A DNA stretch of 49,669 bases, taken from NCBI GenBank assembly GCA_014860625.1, contig JACZJJ010000053.1, positions 1 through 49,669 on the forward strand, written 5' to 3'. Below are positions 15,502-24,803 of the stretch, in pieces (positions within the stretch are counted from its first letter, which is position 1; the number at the start of each line of letters is the position of its first letter). The notes beneath the pieces were generated by a model. The model had not been told where the DNA came from and did not search any database. It was given only the letters and a program-made list of their open reading frames with translations. A program made the position numbers and the translations under genes. Source of the stretch: Bacteroidales bacterium. GTDB taxonomy: Bacteria; Bacteroidota; Bacteroidia; Bacteroidales; FEN-979.

Positions 15502-18105
15502 ATGAAAACAACTCTCTCTTTTCTTTTAATTTTGATCATCCTGGTGCCGGTAATCTCCTTTTCCCAGGTAGTGGATGATTTTTGGGATGGTGATTTTACC
15601 CACAATCCCCAATGGGAGGGCGACTCCCTGCATTTTGAGGTAAACAGCGCCAAACAGCTGCACCTGAAATGGGCAGGAGCCGATACCTCCTACCTGGCAA
15701 CCTCCAGCACCTGGCTGAGTGAAATGGAGTGGAACTTCTGGGTGAAACTCTCCTTCAACACTTCGGCAAACAACTACATGAAAGTCTATCTCACCTCCGA
15801 CCGGATGGAACTTGACCAACCGCTAAACGGATACCTGGTAAAGATTGGCGGCTCGAACGACAGTGTTGATATATGGAAGCAGGAAGGGGAATCAACACAG
15901 TTACTGTTTCACTTTCCGGATATTTCCACAGCACAATCAACAAACTTGCTCAGGATAAAAGTGGTGAGGGAGGCTTCGGGCTTATGGACAGCCTGGGCCG
16001 ACCCCTCAGGCGGCGAAGCATTTGCCGAGCAGGGCTCGTGGATGGACGATACGTTTCAGGGCACCTCCTGGTTTGGATTCTGGTGCAAATACACCTCAAG
16101 CAACGCCACCAAATTGTACATGGACGATGTCTATGTTGGGCCAATCATCAGGGATACCATCCCCCCCTCATTGATTACACTTTCTATACCCGACAGCCTG
16201 CATATTCAATTGACTTTCTCCGAAAACATGAGGGAGGCAGAAGCATTGAAAAACTCGAACTATACCTTGCTCGCAAGCTTAAGGCACCCGTCAGCGGTGG
16301 TATTTTCTTCTGGGAACCTCAACGAAGTGCTGTTGACCTTTGACCAACCCCTGCCATACCAGGTTACAGATACCTTGCTCATCACAAACCTGTCCGACCC
16401 GGCCGGAAACCGGATGCAGGATACGCTGGTTTCTTTTGCCCGGTATGAGCCGCAGACTTTCGACATCCTCATCCATGAGGTGATGATGGATCCGGAACCG
16501 GAAGTTGGGCTTCCTCCTGCAGAATATATTGAGTTATACAACCGCACAGGTTTTACTGTTGACCTTTCGGATTGGGTATTGGATGCCGGCACCACACGGA
16601 AAACCTTCCCCGCCGTCTCAATACCTGCCTTCGGATTCCTGGTGTTGTGTCGCGACAGTTCACTGGCAGGGTTCGGTCCTGCAGTTTCACTCTTTACCTC
16701 GGCCTCCACACTGGCTAACGACGGCGCCACTCTGATCCTTCGAAACAGCTCCCTTCAGATCATCCATACCGTAACATATACTCCCGAATGGATCGCTGAG
16801 CAATGGAAAAAAGACGGTGGCTGGTCACTCGAAATGATCGACCCTGATAACCCGTGCGGATGCGGTGAGAACTGGAGTGCCTCCCGGGATCCCAGGGGCG
16901 GCACGCCCGGAGAGGCGAATTCTGTTTATCAATTCAATCCCGACATAACGCCTCCCGGCCTGCTCCGAAGTTACCTGGAAAAAGAGACGACCTGGGTAGT
17001 GATGTTTTCAGAATCCCTCGATACCACAACCCTTGGCGACCCCTCAGGATGGGTTGTTGAACCTGGCGGAATACAAGCTCTATCCCTGTGCGGCTTATCT
17101 CCTTCATACAATTCAATCCGTCTGACATTTCCTGAACCCTTCATCGCCGGCTCCATCTTCAAACTCACCGGATCAGCATCGTTCACCGATTGTGCCGGTA
17201 ACGTGGTGGCAACACCGCTTGAAACAGAAGCGGCTATTCCACAGGAAACAGAACGAAGCGATGTCATCATCAACGAGGTGCTGTCCGACCCCTACCCGGG
17301 CTCTTCCAGGTTTATTGAACTCTTCAACCGTTCGAACAAAGTCTTAGACCTCAGAGAGCTTGCGCTGCTTGTGTCCGATACAGGGGCCTCTGCCAGCACA
17401 GAAGGTGCAAAACTGTTGACCGGAGAACCCTACCTGATGTTTCCGCTGGATTTTGTTGCCCTGTGCAGTAACGCCGGGAGCGTGATAAAACACTACCAGA
17501 CACCCAATCCCAGCCAGTTTCTGGAGATGGCCTCCTTTCCTTCGATGAAGAATGGCAGCGGCGCCATCAGGCTGATCCGTTCCAGTGACGAGGAGTTGAT
17601 CGATGGGATGGAGTATCACAGCGGAATGCACTATCCGCTGCTTCTCTCCACAGAGGGTGTCTCACTGGAACGGATCAGTCCGGAGAGGCCGTCGAACGAC
17701 CCCTCTAACTGGCACTCTGCGGGCGAAAACACGGGATATGCCACCCCCGCTTACGAAAACTCCCAATGGCTGGATCCTGCTGTGACAGACGATGTGATCG
17801 CCATCTCACCTCCCGTGTTTTCGCCCGATAATGACGGCCATGGTGATGTGGTCTCTATTCACCTCACCCTGGCAGAAGGAGGATTCCAGGCTTCCATTTT
17901 GATCTTCGACAAAAACGGACGCATGATCAAACGGGTGATATCGGGTGTGTTATTGGGGCAACACAACGAGTTTTCGTGGGACGGCATCCGGGATGACGGG
18001 CAAAAGGCATCGATGGGAATCTATATCGTCTACATCGAACTCCTGCATCCGGAGGGGAAGGTAAAACGGTTCAGAAGGCCTCTGGTAGTGGGAGGGATGC
18101 GTTGA
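15502..18105 (+). CDS. Secreted protein with two lamin-tail domains and FlgD-like C-terminal Ig domain
   Basis: An 867-residue exported protein with signal peptide (residues 1-22, ending SFSQ). The N-terminal about 200 residues look like a concanavalin-type beta-sandwich (DDFWDGDFTHNPQWEGD). Then come Ig-like segments (PPSLITLSIPDSLHIQLTFS), a lamin-tail domain (HEVMMDPEPEVGLPPAEYIEL...DWVLDAG, about 325-440), another Ig-like segment and a second lamin-tail domain (NEVLSDPYP...FIELFNRSN, about 590-740). The C-terminus (FSPDNDGHGD...FSWDGIRDDGQKASMGIYIVYIEL) matches the FlgD-Ig-like/T9SS-associated terminal domains of Bacteroidota. Likely cell-surface or secreted; substrate unknown. Monocistronic. 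Confidence 0.8.
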   Translation: MKTTLSFLLILIILVPVISFSQVVDDFWDGDFTHNPQWEGDSLHFEVNSAKQLHLKWAGADTSYLATSSTWLSEMEWNFWVKLSFNTSANNYMKVYLTSDRMELDQPLNGYLVKIGGSNDSVDIWKQEGESTQLLFHFPDISTAQSTNLLRIKVVREASGLWTAWADPSGGEAFAEQGSWMDDTFQGTSWFGFWCKYTSSNATKLYMDDVYVGPIIRDTIPPSLITLSIPDSLHIQLTFSENMREAEALKNSNYTLLASLRHPSAVVFSSGNLNEVLLTFDQPLPYQVTDTLLITNLSDPAGNRMQDTLVSFARYEPQTFDILIHEVMMDPEPEVGLPPAEYIELYNRTGFTVDLSDWVLDAGTTRKTFPAVSIPAFGFLVLCRDSSLAGFGPAVSLFTSASTLANDGATLILRNSSLQIIHTVTYTPEWIAEQWKKDGGWSLEMIDPDNPCGCGENWSASRDPRGGTPGEANSVYQFNPDITPPGLLRSYLEKETTWVVMFSESLDTTTLGDPSGWVVEPGGIQALSLCGLSPSYNSIRLTFPEPFIAGSIFKLTGSASFTDCAGNVVATPLETEAAIPQETERSDVIINEVLSDPYPGSSRFIELFNRSNKVLDLRELALLVSDTGASASTEGAKLLTGEPYLMFPLDFVALCSNAGSVIKHYQTPNPSQFLEMASFPSMKNGSGAIRLIRSSDEELIDGMEYHSGMHYPLLLSTEGVSLERISPERPSNDPSNWHSAGENTGYATPAYENSQWLDPAVTDDVIAISPPVFSPDNDGHGDVVSIHLTLAEGGFQASILIFDKNGRMIKRVISGVLLGQHNEFSWDGIRDDGQKASMGIYIVYIELLHPEGKVKRFRRPLVVGGMR

Positions 18106-18125
18106 ACCTGGATTTACCCGGGAGG

Positions 18126-18827
18126 TCAGTTTCGGGTGGTGGCAATCGTAGCGATGCTGATCCGGACATCCGGGATTGAATTCAATGCGTGTACACAGGC
18201 CTCCAGTGTAGCGCCGGTAGTGATCACATCGTCGACCAGCAGCAAATGTTTGCCGGAGAATTTCCAGCCATCCCTTACGTCAAAGATGCCGGAGACATTT
18301 TCCCACCGTTTGTATCTCGATTTTCGCGTTTGTGTCTCTGACAGCCCTGTACGGAAAAGCAACTCCTCTTCCACCGGTATCATCATGCTGGAAGCCAGGC
18401 CTGTCCCAAACTGGGCACTCTGGTTGAAACCCCTGGATTGAAGCCTTTTCCGATGCAACGGGACCGGAATGATGGCTTCGGCTGAACGGAACAGGGGGGA
18501 GTTTTTCAGGAAAGCCCCGTAGTTCAAGCCCAGCCAAACACCAACATCCTTCCTCTCCTTGTATTTCAGGTGATGGATCAGATGCTGAACCTGGTTTCCT
18601 TTGTTAAAATGGAGGAAAGAGGCTGCATTTTCTATCTGTGCCCGCCCCCAGAAAATACGGCTTACCGGGTTGTCCGGGTCGAGATGATACCAGGTTTTTG
18701 GCAAATGGTACGAACACATTGTGCACGCCACCTCTTCTCCATTCCATAAACTGTGCCCGCAACAGAGGCAAAACCTCGGATAGAGGAGGGAGAAAAAATC
18801 ATGTACCCACATAGCTCTTTTCCCCAT
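18126..18827 (-). CDS. ComF/GntX family phosphoribosyltransferase-like protein
   Basis: A 233-residue protein with an N-terminal zinc-finger-like region (CLCCG and CTMC pairs, residues about 20-40) and a C-terminal PRTase fold with the PRPP loop LLVDDVITTGAT (about residues 194-205), typical of ComF. ComF proteins participate in DNA uptake during natural transformation in competent bacteria, but the family is widespread in non-competent species and the biochemical role is unsettled. No other competence gene is adjacent. Confidence 0.85.
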   Translation of the reverse strand: MGKRAMWVHDFFSLLYPRFCLCCGHSLWNGEEVACTMCSYHLPKTWYHLDPDNPVSRIFWGRAQIENAASFLHFNKGNQVQHLIHHLKYKERKDVGVWLGLNYGAFLKNSPLFRSAEAIIPVPLHRKRLQSRGFNQSAQFGTGLASSMMIPVEEELLFRTGLSETQTRKSRYKRWENVSGIFDVRDGWKFSGKHLLLVDDVITTGATLEACVHALNSIPDVRISIATIATTRN

Positions 18828-18951
18828 TAATCAGGAAAAGAGGCAAAAGGTGATACGTTTATTTTAAAAATCTGAATTTATTATACCGGCAGCAATTCAA
18901 CCTGAAAGTTCCTGCAAAAAAGCTTAAATTTACACTGAATTTTCAACGAAA

Positions 18952-20724
18952 ATGAAGGAAGATCCATTACTGGAAGTGGAACATCTGTCGGTTCGGTTTA
19001 GAAGCGATGGGCTGGAGACATTGGCCGTGGATGATATCTCCTTCCGGATCCGACAGCAAGAGATTGTTGGTATTGTGGGAGAGTCGGGTTCGGGAAAATC
19101 CGTTACGGCGCTTTCTATCCTGGGTTTGATTCCAGACCCACCTGGAAAGGTGGATGTTGAAGCCATTCAGTTTTCTGGTCAAACAGGTCCTGAAATCAGG
19201 CTGGACAAGCTGCCTGAAAAGGAGTTGCAGCAAGTCAGAGGGCGTTCGATCTCCATGATCTTCCAGGAGCCGATGACATCCCTCAACCCGGTTTTTACCT
19301 GTGGGAACCAGGTTGTTGAGACGCTGAGACGGCATCTTGACATGACAAGGAAAGAGGCCAGGAAACGGACGATGGAGCTGTTCCGGGAGGTCAGTCTGCC
19401 GGAACCGAATCGGATTTTCAACTCTTTTCCGCATCAATTGTCGGGCGGCCAGAAACAGCGCGTAATGATTGCCATGGCGATCTCCTGCAATCCCTCCCTG
19501 CTCATCGCCGACGAACCTACTACGGCACTGGATGTATCGGTTCAGAAAACAATTCTCGACCTCTTGAAAGAGCTTCAGAAGAAGCGGAAGATGAGCGTGC
19601 TGTTCATCACCCACGACCTGGAACTGATCTCCCGGTTTGCCGGCAGGGTGCTGGTGATGTACAGGGGAAAAATAGTGGAAGAGGGAGATGTTCGCCGGGT
19701 GTTTGACCATCCGGAAGATCCATACACCAGGGGATTGATCGCCTGCCGACCGCCTTTGGAAGTACGGCTTAAGAGGCTGCCAACTGTCGAAGACTACATG
19801 AACAGGGAGCAGATCATAGTGGGCAGTGGGCAGTTGGCAGTGGGCAGTGTTCCGGTGATTCAGTCATCCAGCGATCCAGTGATCAGAACCGAGATAGTCT
19901 CCCAGGAACAGAGGGCTAAAGATCACGTGAACCTTTACGGTCGTGAACCGATTCTGAAAGTTGAACATGTGGGAAAGGAGTTTTCGGCAGGAAAGGGCTG
20001 GCTGGGAAGAGAAGAGAAAACTACACGTGCAGTAGATGACGTCAGCTTTCTCCTCTATCCGGGCGAAACCCTGGGGATCGTGGGAGAATCAGGCTGCGGG
20101 AAGACAACGCTCTCACGGGTGATCCTTCAGCTGATACCGGCTTCAGAAGGGAGGATTCTTTACAAGGATACCGATATCACAACCCTCACCCACAGGAAGC
20201 TGAAATCGCTCCACCAAGAGTTGCAGATTGTATTTCAGGATCCCTACTCATCGCTCAATCCCCGTATGGCAATCGGTGAAGCCATCCGGGAACCCATGGA
20301 GGTGCACCATCTTTATGGAAACCGGCATCAGCAGAGAGAAAAAGCACATGATTTATTGATGCGGGTAGGACTTTTACCCGAGCACTATTATCGCTACCCG
20401 CACGAATTTTCGGGGGGCCAGCGGCAACGGATCTGCATTGCACGCGCACTGGCTCTAAATCCCAGGCTGATCATATGCGATGAGTCGGTCTCTGCCCTCG
20501 ACATCTCCATCCAGGCCCAGATTCTCAACCTGCTCAACGACCTGAAGCGGGAGTTTCAGCTCACCTACATCTTTATCTCACACGACCTGAATGTAGTCAA
20601 GTACATGGCCGACCGGTTGATCGTCATGAAAGATGGCAGGATCGTGGAGATGGGAGATCCGGATGAGATCTATGAGAACCCGAAGTCAGAATACACACAG
20701 GTGCTGCTGGAGGCAAATAAGTAA
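18952..20724 (+). CDS. Fused oligopeptide/dipeptide-type ABC transporter ATPase (DppD-DppF-like) with repeat-derived linker
   Basis: A 590-residue protein with two complete ABC ATPase domains: first Walker A GESGSGKS (residues 43-50), signature LSGGQ (163-167), Walker B LLIADEP; second Walker A GESGCGKT (378-385), signature FSGGQRQR, Walker B LIICDES. Each half ends in the oligopeptide-transporter C-terminal extension (first half [13 protein letters not shown]). This is the GsiA/DppDF fusion type that energises peptide or nickel import. No permease or binding protein gene is adjacent, so the partner is elsewhere. Residues about 289-312 in the linker are encoded by a short tandem-repeat array (see 19818-19886). 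Confidence 0.9.
   Translation: MKEDPLLEVEHLSVRFRSDGLETLAVDDISFRIRQQEIVGIVGESGSGKSVTALSILGLIPDPPGKVDVEAIQFSGQTGPEIRLDKLPEKELQQVRGRSISMIFQEPMTSLNPVFTCGNQVVETLRRHLDMTRKEARKRTMELFREVSLPEPNRIFNSFPHQLSGGQKQRVMIAMAISCNPSLLIADEPTTALDVSVQKTILDLLKELQKKRKMSVLFITHDLELISRFAGRVLVMYRGKIVEEGDVRRVFDHPEDPYTRGLIACRPPLEVRLKRLPTVEDYMNREQIIVGSGQLAVGSVPVIQSSSDPVIRTEIVSQEQRAKDHVNLYGREPILKVEHVGKEFSAGKGWLGREEKTTRAVDDVSFLLYPGETLGIVGESGCGKTTLSRVILQLIPASEGRILYKDTDITTLTHRKLKSLHQELQIVFQDPYSSLNPRMAIGEAIREPMEVHHLYGNRHQQREKAHDLLMRVGLLPEHYYRYPHEFSGGQRQRICIARALALNPRLIICDESVSALDISIQAQILNLLNDLKREFQLTYIFISHDLNVVKYMADRLIVMKDGRIVEMGDPDEIYENPKSEYTQVLLEANK
19818..19886 (+). repeat. In-frame repeat insertion in the ABC ATPase linker
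   Basis: GGCAGTGGGCAGTTGGCAG-type 7-nt units followed by ATCCAG-type 8-nt units. Translated as [20 protein letters not shown]. The same two unit types, in the same order and on the same strand, occur at 46456-46641. Confidence 0.85.
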
Positions 20725-20727
20725 AAA

Positions 20728-20775
20728 GCGAGAAGCGAAATAGTGAAATAGCGAAATAGCGAAATAGTGAAAAAG
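20728..20775 (+). repeat. GCGAAATA tandem repeat before rnr
   Basis: About five imperfect 8-nt units (GCGAAATA, with GTGAAATA variants) between the ABC ATPase stop and rnr. The unit contains TAG in one phase. The same unit occurs at 41729 and, reversed, at 45909. Confidence 0.8.
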
Positions 20776-20778
20776 ATA

Positions 20779-22935
20779 ATGGCGAAGAAACAAAAAATCA
20801 ACAATGATCAGAAGAGCAGTATGATCAACAATATCCTGCAGGTATTCCTGGAAAATCCACACAGTGCACTGAATTACAAACAGATATCGAAACGGCTTGG
20901 GATTGGGGACAGAGCAGGAAAGGACCTGGTAAGGCTGTTGGTCGAAGAGCTCTACCGCAACCGCGAACTGGTTGAGTCCAACCGGGGCAAATACCGGATC
21001 AATCCTGATGGGGAGCGCTTCCGAAAATCCGTGAAGACCCATATGATTGGAACGGTCGACATGAAACAATCGGGAAAAGCGTATGTGATCCCGGAGGATA
21101 AATCAGGCGACGTTTTCATCAATACCGGAAATACCGGGAAAGCGCTTCATGGCGACCAGGTGAGCGTGTCGCTTTTTCCCATCCGCAAAGGGAAAAAACG
21201 GGAAGGGGAGATCGTGGAGGTGCTCAAACGCCACAAAAAGCAATTTGTCGGCATCCTGGAGATCACAAAGAATGTTGCCTTCCTGATCCCCGACAACTCA
21301 GCCATGCCGGTCGACATCTATATTCCGAAAGAGAACCTGAATGGTGCCCGAAGCAAAGAGAAAGTGATCGTCGCCATTACCGAGTGGCCGGAACATGCAC
21401 AGAATCCGTTTGGAAAAGTGATCCAGGTTCTCGGTAAGCCGGGCGACAACCAGGTAGAGATGCAATCGATCCTGGCGGAGTTTGAGTTTCCCCTCTCATT
21501 TTCGGCTGCCACAGAAAAAGAGTCTTCGCTTATTCCGGATGGGATTCCTGAACGGGAGATCAAGTCGCGGCGGGATTTCCGGAATATTTTCACCATTACC
21601 ATCGACCCGGCGGATGCCAAGGATTTCGACGACGCCATCTCACTTCTGAAACTGGCTAACGGAAACTGGGAGGTGGGGGTGCACATCGCCGATGTCTCCT
21701 ATTATGTCAAACCTGGAACCGCGGTGGATGACGAAGCCTATCAGCGAGCTACATCCATCTACCTGGTAGACCGGGTGATCCCGATGCTGCCCGAACGCCT
21801 CTCCAACGAACTCTGTTCGCTGCAACCCCACAAAGACCGTCTCTGTTTTTCGGCGGTGTTCGAGCTGGACGAAAAGGGAAAGATATACAACGAGTGGTTT
21901 GGCAAAACGGTTATCCACTCCGACCGTCGGTTCGCTTACGAGGAGGTGCAGGAGATCATTGAATCCGGGAAAGGAGAGTATGCCGAAGAGATCAGGGTTT
22001 TTAACACCGTTGCCACCGCCCTCAGGGCGGAACGGTTCAGAAAAGGTTCGATCAATTTTGAGACACAGGAGGTGCGGTTCAGGCTGGATGAACATGGGAA
22101 ACCCCTGGAGATTTACCTCCGCGAGATGAAGGACGCCAATAAGCTGATTGAAGACTTCATGTTGCTGGCAAACCGTCGTGTAGCAGAAAAAGTTGGTAAA
22201 AAGCGGGGCGAAAAACCGCCGAAGACATTTGTTTACAGGATCCACGACACTCCGAGTCCGGAGAAGCTGCAGACCTTCATCGAATTCATCAAGAAACTGG
22301 GATACAAGATGACGGTCACCAGCGATAAATCACTCGCGCAATCTTTCAACAACCTCTTCAAAGACATCAAGGGAACCGGTACCGAAACCATGATCGAAAC
22401 CATTGCCATCCGCACCATGTCCAAAGCCTTGTATTCCACTCACAATATCGGACATTACGGATTGGCATTCCCCTTTTACACCCATTTTACTTCACCCATC
22501 CGACGCTATCCCGACCTGATGGTCCACCGGATCCTGCAGGAATATTTGAACGGTGCTGCTTCGGTAAAGGAGGATGTGTACGAACCGATGTGCGACCACT
22601 CTTCAGAGATGGAGCGCAAAGCGATTGAAGCCGAAAGGATGTCGGTCAAGTACAAGCAGGCCGAATACATGCTCGACAAAGTGGGACAGGAGTTTGACGG
22701 TGTGATCTCGGGCGTGAGCAAATGGGGAATCTTCGTAGAGATCATCGGCACCAAGTGCGAGGGGATGGTGAGGCTCCGCGACCTCGAAGACGACTTCTAC
22801 TACCTGGATGAAGAGAACTTCCAGGTGATAGGCCAGAGGTACGGATTTCAGTATAAGCTGGGCGATAAGGTGAAGATCCGTGTGAAACGAATTGACCTGG
22901 GGAGGAAACAAATGGACTTTGGACTCGTCTCTTGA
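20779..22935 (+). CDS. rnr: Ribonuclease R
   Basis: A 3'-to-5' exoribonuclease of the RNB family that degrades structured RNA. From the ATG at 20779 it has 718 residues; an in-frame GTG at 20767 falls in the repeat and is not favoured. Domains in order: N-terminal winged helix (about 10-75), cold-shock domains (about 80-240), RNB catalytic domain with the metal-binding series IDPADAKDFDDA (D276, D282, D284, D285), HFTSPIRRYPDLMVH, and a C-terminal S1 domain (about 635-716, FDGVISGVSKWGIFVE). All catalytic aspartates are intact. Confidence 0.95.
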   Translation: MAKKQKINNDQKSSMINNILQVFLENPHSALNYKQISKRLGIGDRAGKDLVRLLVEELYRNRELVESNRGKYRINPDGERFRKSVKTHMIGTVDMKQSGKAYVIPEDKSGDVFINTGNTGKALHGDQVSVSLFPIRKGKKREGEIVEVLKRHKKQFVGILEITKNVAFLIPDNSAMPVDIYIPKENLNGARSKEKVIVAITEWPEHAQNPFGKVIQVLGKPGDNQVEMQSILAEFEFPLSFSAATEKESSLIPDGIPEREIKSRRDFRNIFTITIDPADAKDFDDAISLLKLANGNWEVGVHIADVSYYVKPGTAVDDEAYQRATSIYLVDRVIPMLPERLSNELCSLQPHKDRLCFSAVFELDEKGKIYNEWFGKTVIHSDRRFAYEEVQEIIESGKGEYAEEIRVFNTVATALRAERFRKGSINFETQEVRFRLDEHGKPLEIYLREMKDANKLIEDFMLLANRRVAEKVGKKRGEKPPKTFVYRIHDTPSPEKLQTFIEFIKKLGYKMTVTSDKSLAQSFNNLFKDIKGTGTETMIETIAIRTMSKALYSTHNIGHYGLAFPFYTHFTSPIRRYPDLMVHRILQEYLNGAASVKEDVYEPMCDHSSEMERKAIEAERMSVKYKQAEYMLDKVGQEFDGVISGVSKWGIFVEIIGTKCEGMVRLRDLEDDFYYLDEENFQVIGQRYGFQYKLGDKVKIRVKRIDLGRKQMDFGLVS

Positions 22936-22942
22936 TGAGGTG

Positions 22943-22973
22943 CTTGATTGGCAAGGTTAAAATGTTAACTTTG
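22943..22973 (+). promoter_or_regulatory. Promoter of the OlsF-like acyltransferase gene
   Basis: -33-like CTTG (22943-22946) and -7 TAACTTTG (22966-22973, TAnnTTTG) with 19-base spacing; predicted start near 22980, giving a leader of about 24 bases to the ATG at 23004. Confidence 0.6.
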
Positions 22974-23003
22974 TAACGCTAACTTCAACACCCGAATCAT
23001 ACT

Positions 23004-24791
23004 ATGGATCTGATCTCCCCAAAACAACTTGTTGAAGCGAACAAATACCTCCAGTATTTTGGCGGAGAGACGCTGGCTAAGATCCTGTTCAAACTCCTGC
23101 GCTTCGACAAGGTCAACAAGCAGTATAACAAGATCTGCGAACTGGGGCCCAGGGATTTCATCGACCAGCTGATTGAAGGGGTAGGAGTCAGCTACACGGT
23201 GGATGACCAGGAGTTGGAAAACATCCCCAAAACCGGACCTTTCATTGCGATTTCCAATCATGCTTACGGGGCGATTGACGGCATCCTTTTACTTAAGATC
23301 ATTCCGGAAGCCCGACCCGACTACAAGATGCTGGTCAACTTTCTGCTGACCAACCTGGTTCCGATACGTCCCTATTTTTTAGGGGTGAATCCCTTTGAGG
23401 CATACAAGGATGTACGCTCCAGTTTCGGAGGACTGAAAGATGCCTTCATCCACCTGCAGAATAACCATCCGATCGGAATCTTTCCTGCCGGAGAGGTCTC
23501 TACCTTCAAGCTTCAATACAGAGGGGTGGCCGACAAAGAATGGCAGCACTCCATGCTGAAGTTCATCAAACGGTCGAAAGTGCCTGTGGTTCCGGTCTAT
23601 TTCGACGGCTCAAACAGCAAACTGTTCCACTTTATGGGGATGATTCATCCCATTCTGCGGACCATCAAGCTCCCCTCCGAGCTTTTCAACAAGCGGGGGC
23701 GAAATATCCGCATCCGGATTGGGACACCCATTTTGGTCAAGGAACAGGACGAGTTTGACGACATACGGGAGTTTGGCCGATTTCTCCGAATGAAGACCTA
23801 CGCCCTTGGCATTCCCTTGACAAACATCAAGCGCCAGGCCTCAATAGCACCTGCCCCGGCGGCTCAGGAACCTGTGATCGACGAGGTTCCGGGAGATCAG
23901 CTGATTCAAGAAATCGAAGCAATAGCGGATGATTTCAAGCTGTTCCAGATACAGAATTACTCAGTCTTTTGTACCCCTACCGAACGGATTCCCTATATCA
24001 TGACCCAGATCGGGCGGCTTCGGGAGATCACTTACCGGCTTGTGGGAGAGGGGACCAACAAAAGTTTTGACCTGGACCATTACGACCAGTATTTCGACCA
24101 GTTGTTCATCTGGGATGAGGAGGCGAAACAAATCGTTGGCGGTTATCGCGTTGGCAAGGGGCGGGATATTTTCGAACGGTTTGGCATCCCCGGATTTTAC
24201 ATCAGTACCCTCTTTCGCATTGATCCCGACTTTTCAACGGTGCTGAAGGTATCGATCGAACTGGGCCGCTCGTTCATCACCAAAGAGTACCAGAAGAAAA
24301 CCATGTCGCTCTTCATGCTCTGGAAAGGGATCCTTTACCTGCTGATTAAAAATCCGGAATACCGTTACCTGATTGGCCCGGTTAGCATGAGCAATGAATT
24401 CCTGGATGTCTCAAAAGCGTTGGCCGTTGAGTTTCTGAAAACCAATTTTTACAATTCCGAATTCTCCGAGTACATTCATCCGAATAAACCGTTCACCATC
24501 CAGGTTCCCAGAAAGATCAACAAGAATCTCTTCCTGAAATACGTGGGGAAAGACCTGACCAGGCTCGACCGGTTCATCAGCAGTATTGACCCGATTTACA
24601 AAACACCGGTTCTGATAAAGAAATACCTCAGTGTGAATGCAGAAATCATAGGTTTTAACATCGACCCGCTGTTTAACAATTGTCTTGATGCGCTCACCAT
24701 CCTCGACCTGTTTGAGGTTCCATACGATATTATTGAAGGTCTCTCCAAAGAGATCAATGATCAATCCTTATTAGACAGATTCAGAAAATAA
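23004..24791 (+). CDS. Fused bifunctional acyltransferase (OlsF-like): PlsC-type O-acyltransferase + GNAT-type N-acyltransferase
   Basis: A 595-residue protein. The N-terminal half is a PlsC-type acyltransferase with SNHAYGAIDG (H86, D92) and the FPAGEVST motif (usual FPEG-type substrate loop). The C-terminal half (about 300-590) resembles the GNAT-like ornithine/glycine N-acyltransferase (OlsB/GlsB, hemolysin-like) with FGIPGFYISTLFRID and a YLIGPVSMSN segment. The linker (about 275-300) is Ala/Pro-rich. Such fusions (OlsF) make ornithine or related aminolipids; in Bacteroidota the product may instead be a glycine or serine-glycine lipid, made there in part by separate GlsA/GlsB. The amino acid substrate cannot be read from the sequence. 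Confidence 0.8.
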   Translation: MDLISPKQLVEANKYLQYFGGETLAKILFKLLRFDKVNKQYNKICELGPRDFIDQLIEGVGVSYTVDDQELENIPKTGPFIAISNHAYGAIDGILLLKIIPEARPDYKMLVNFLLTNLVPIRPYFLGVNPFEAYKDVRSSFGGLKDAFIHLQNNHPIGIFPAGEVSTFKLQYRGVADKEWQHSMLKFIKRSKVPVVPVYFDGSNSKLFHFMGMIHPILRTIKLPSELFNKRGRNIRIRIGTPILVKEQDEFDDIREFGRFLRMKTYALGIPLTNIKRQASIAPAPAAQEPVIDEVPGDQLIQEIEAIADDFKLFQIQNYSVFCTPTERIPYIMTQIGRLREITYRLVGEGTNKSFDLDHYDQYFDQLFIWDEEAKQIVGGYRVGKGRDIFERFGIPGFYISTLFRIDPDFSTVLKVSIELGRSFITKEYQKKTMSLFMLWKGILYLLIKNPEYRYLIGPVSMSNEFLDVSKALAVEFLKTNFYNSEFSEYIHPNKPFTIQVPRKINKNLFLKYVGKDLTRLDRFISSIDPIYKTPVLIKKYLSVNAEIIGFNIDPLFNNCLDALTILDLFEVPYDIIEGLSKEINDQSLLDRFRK

Positions 24792-24803
24792 ACACCATAC
24801 ATT

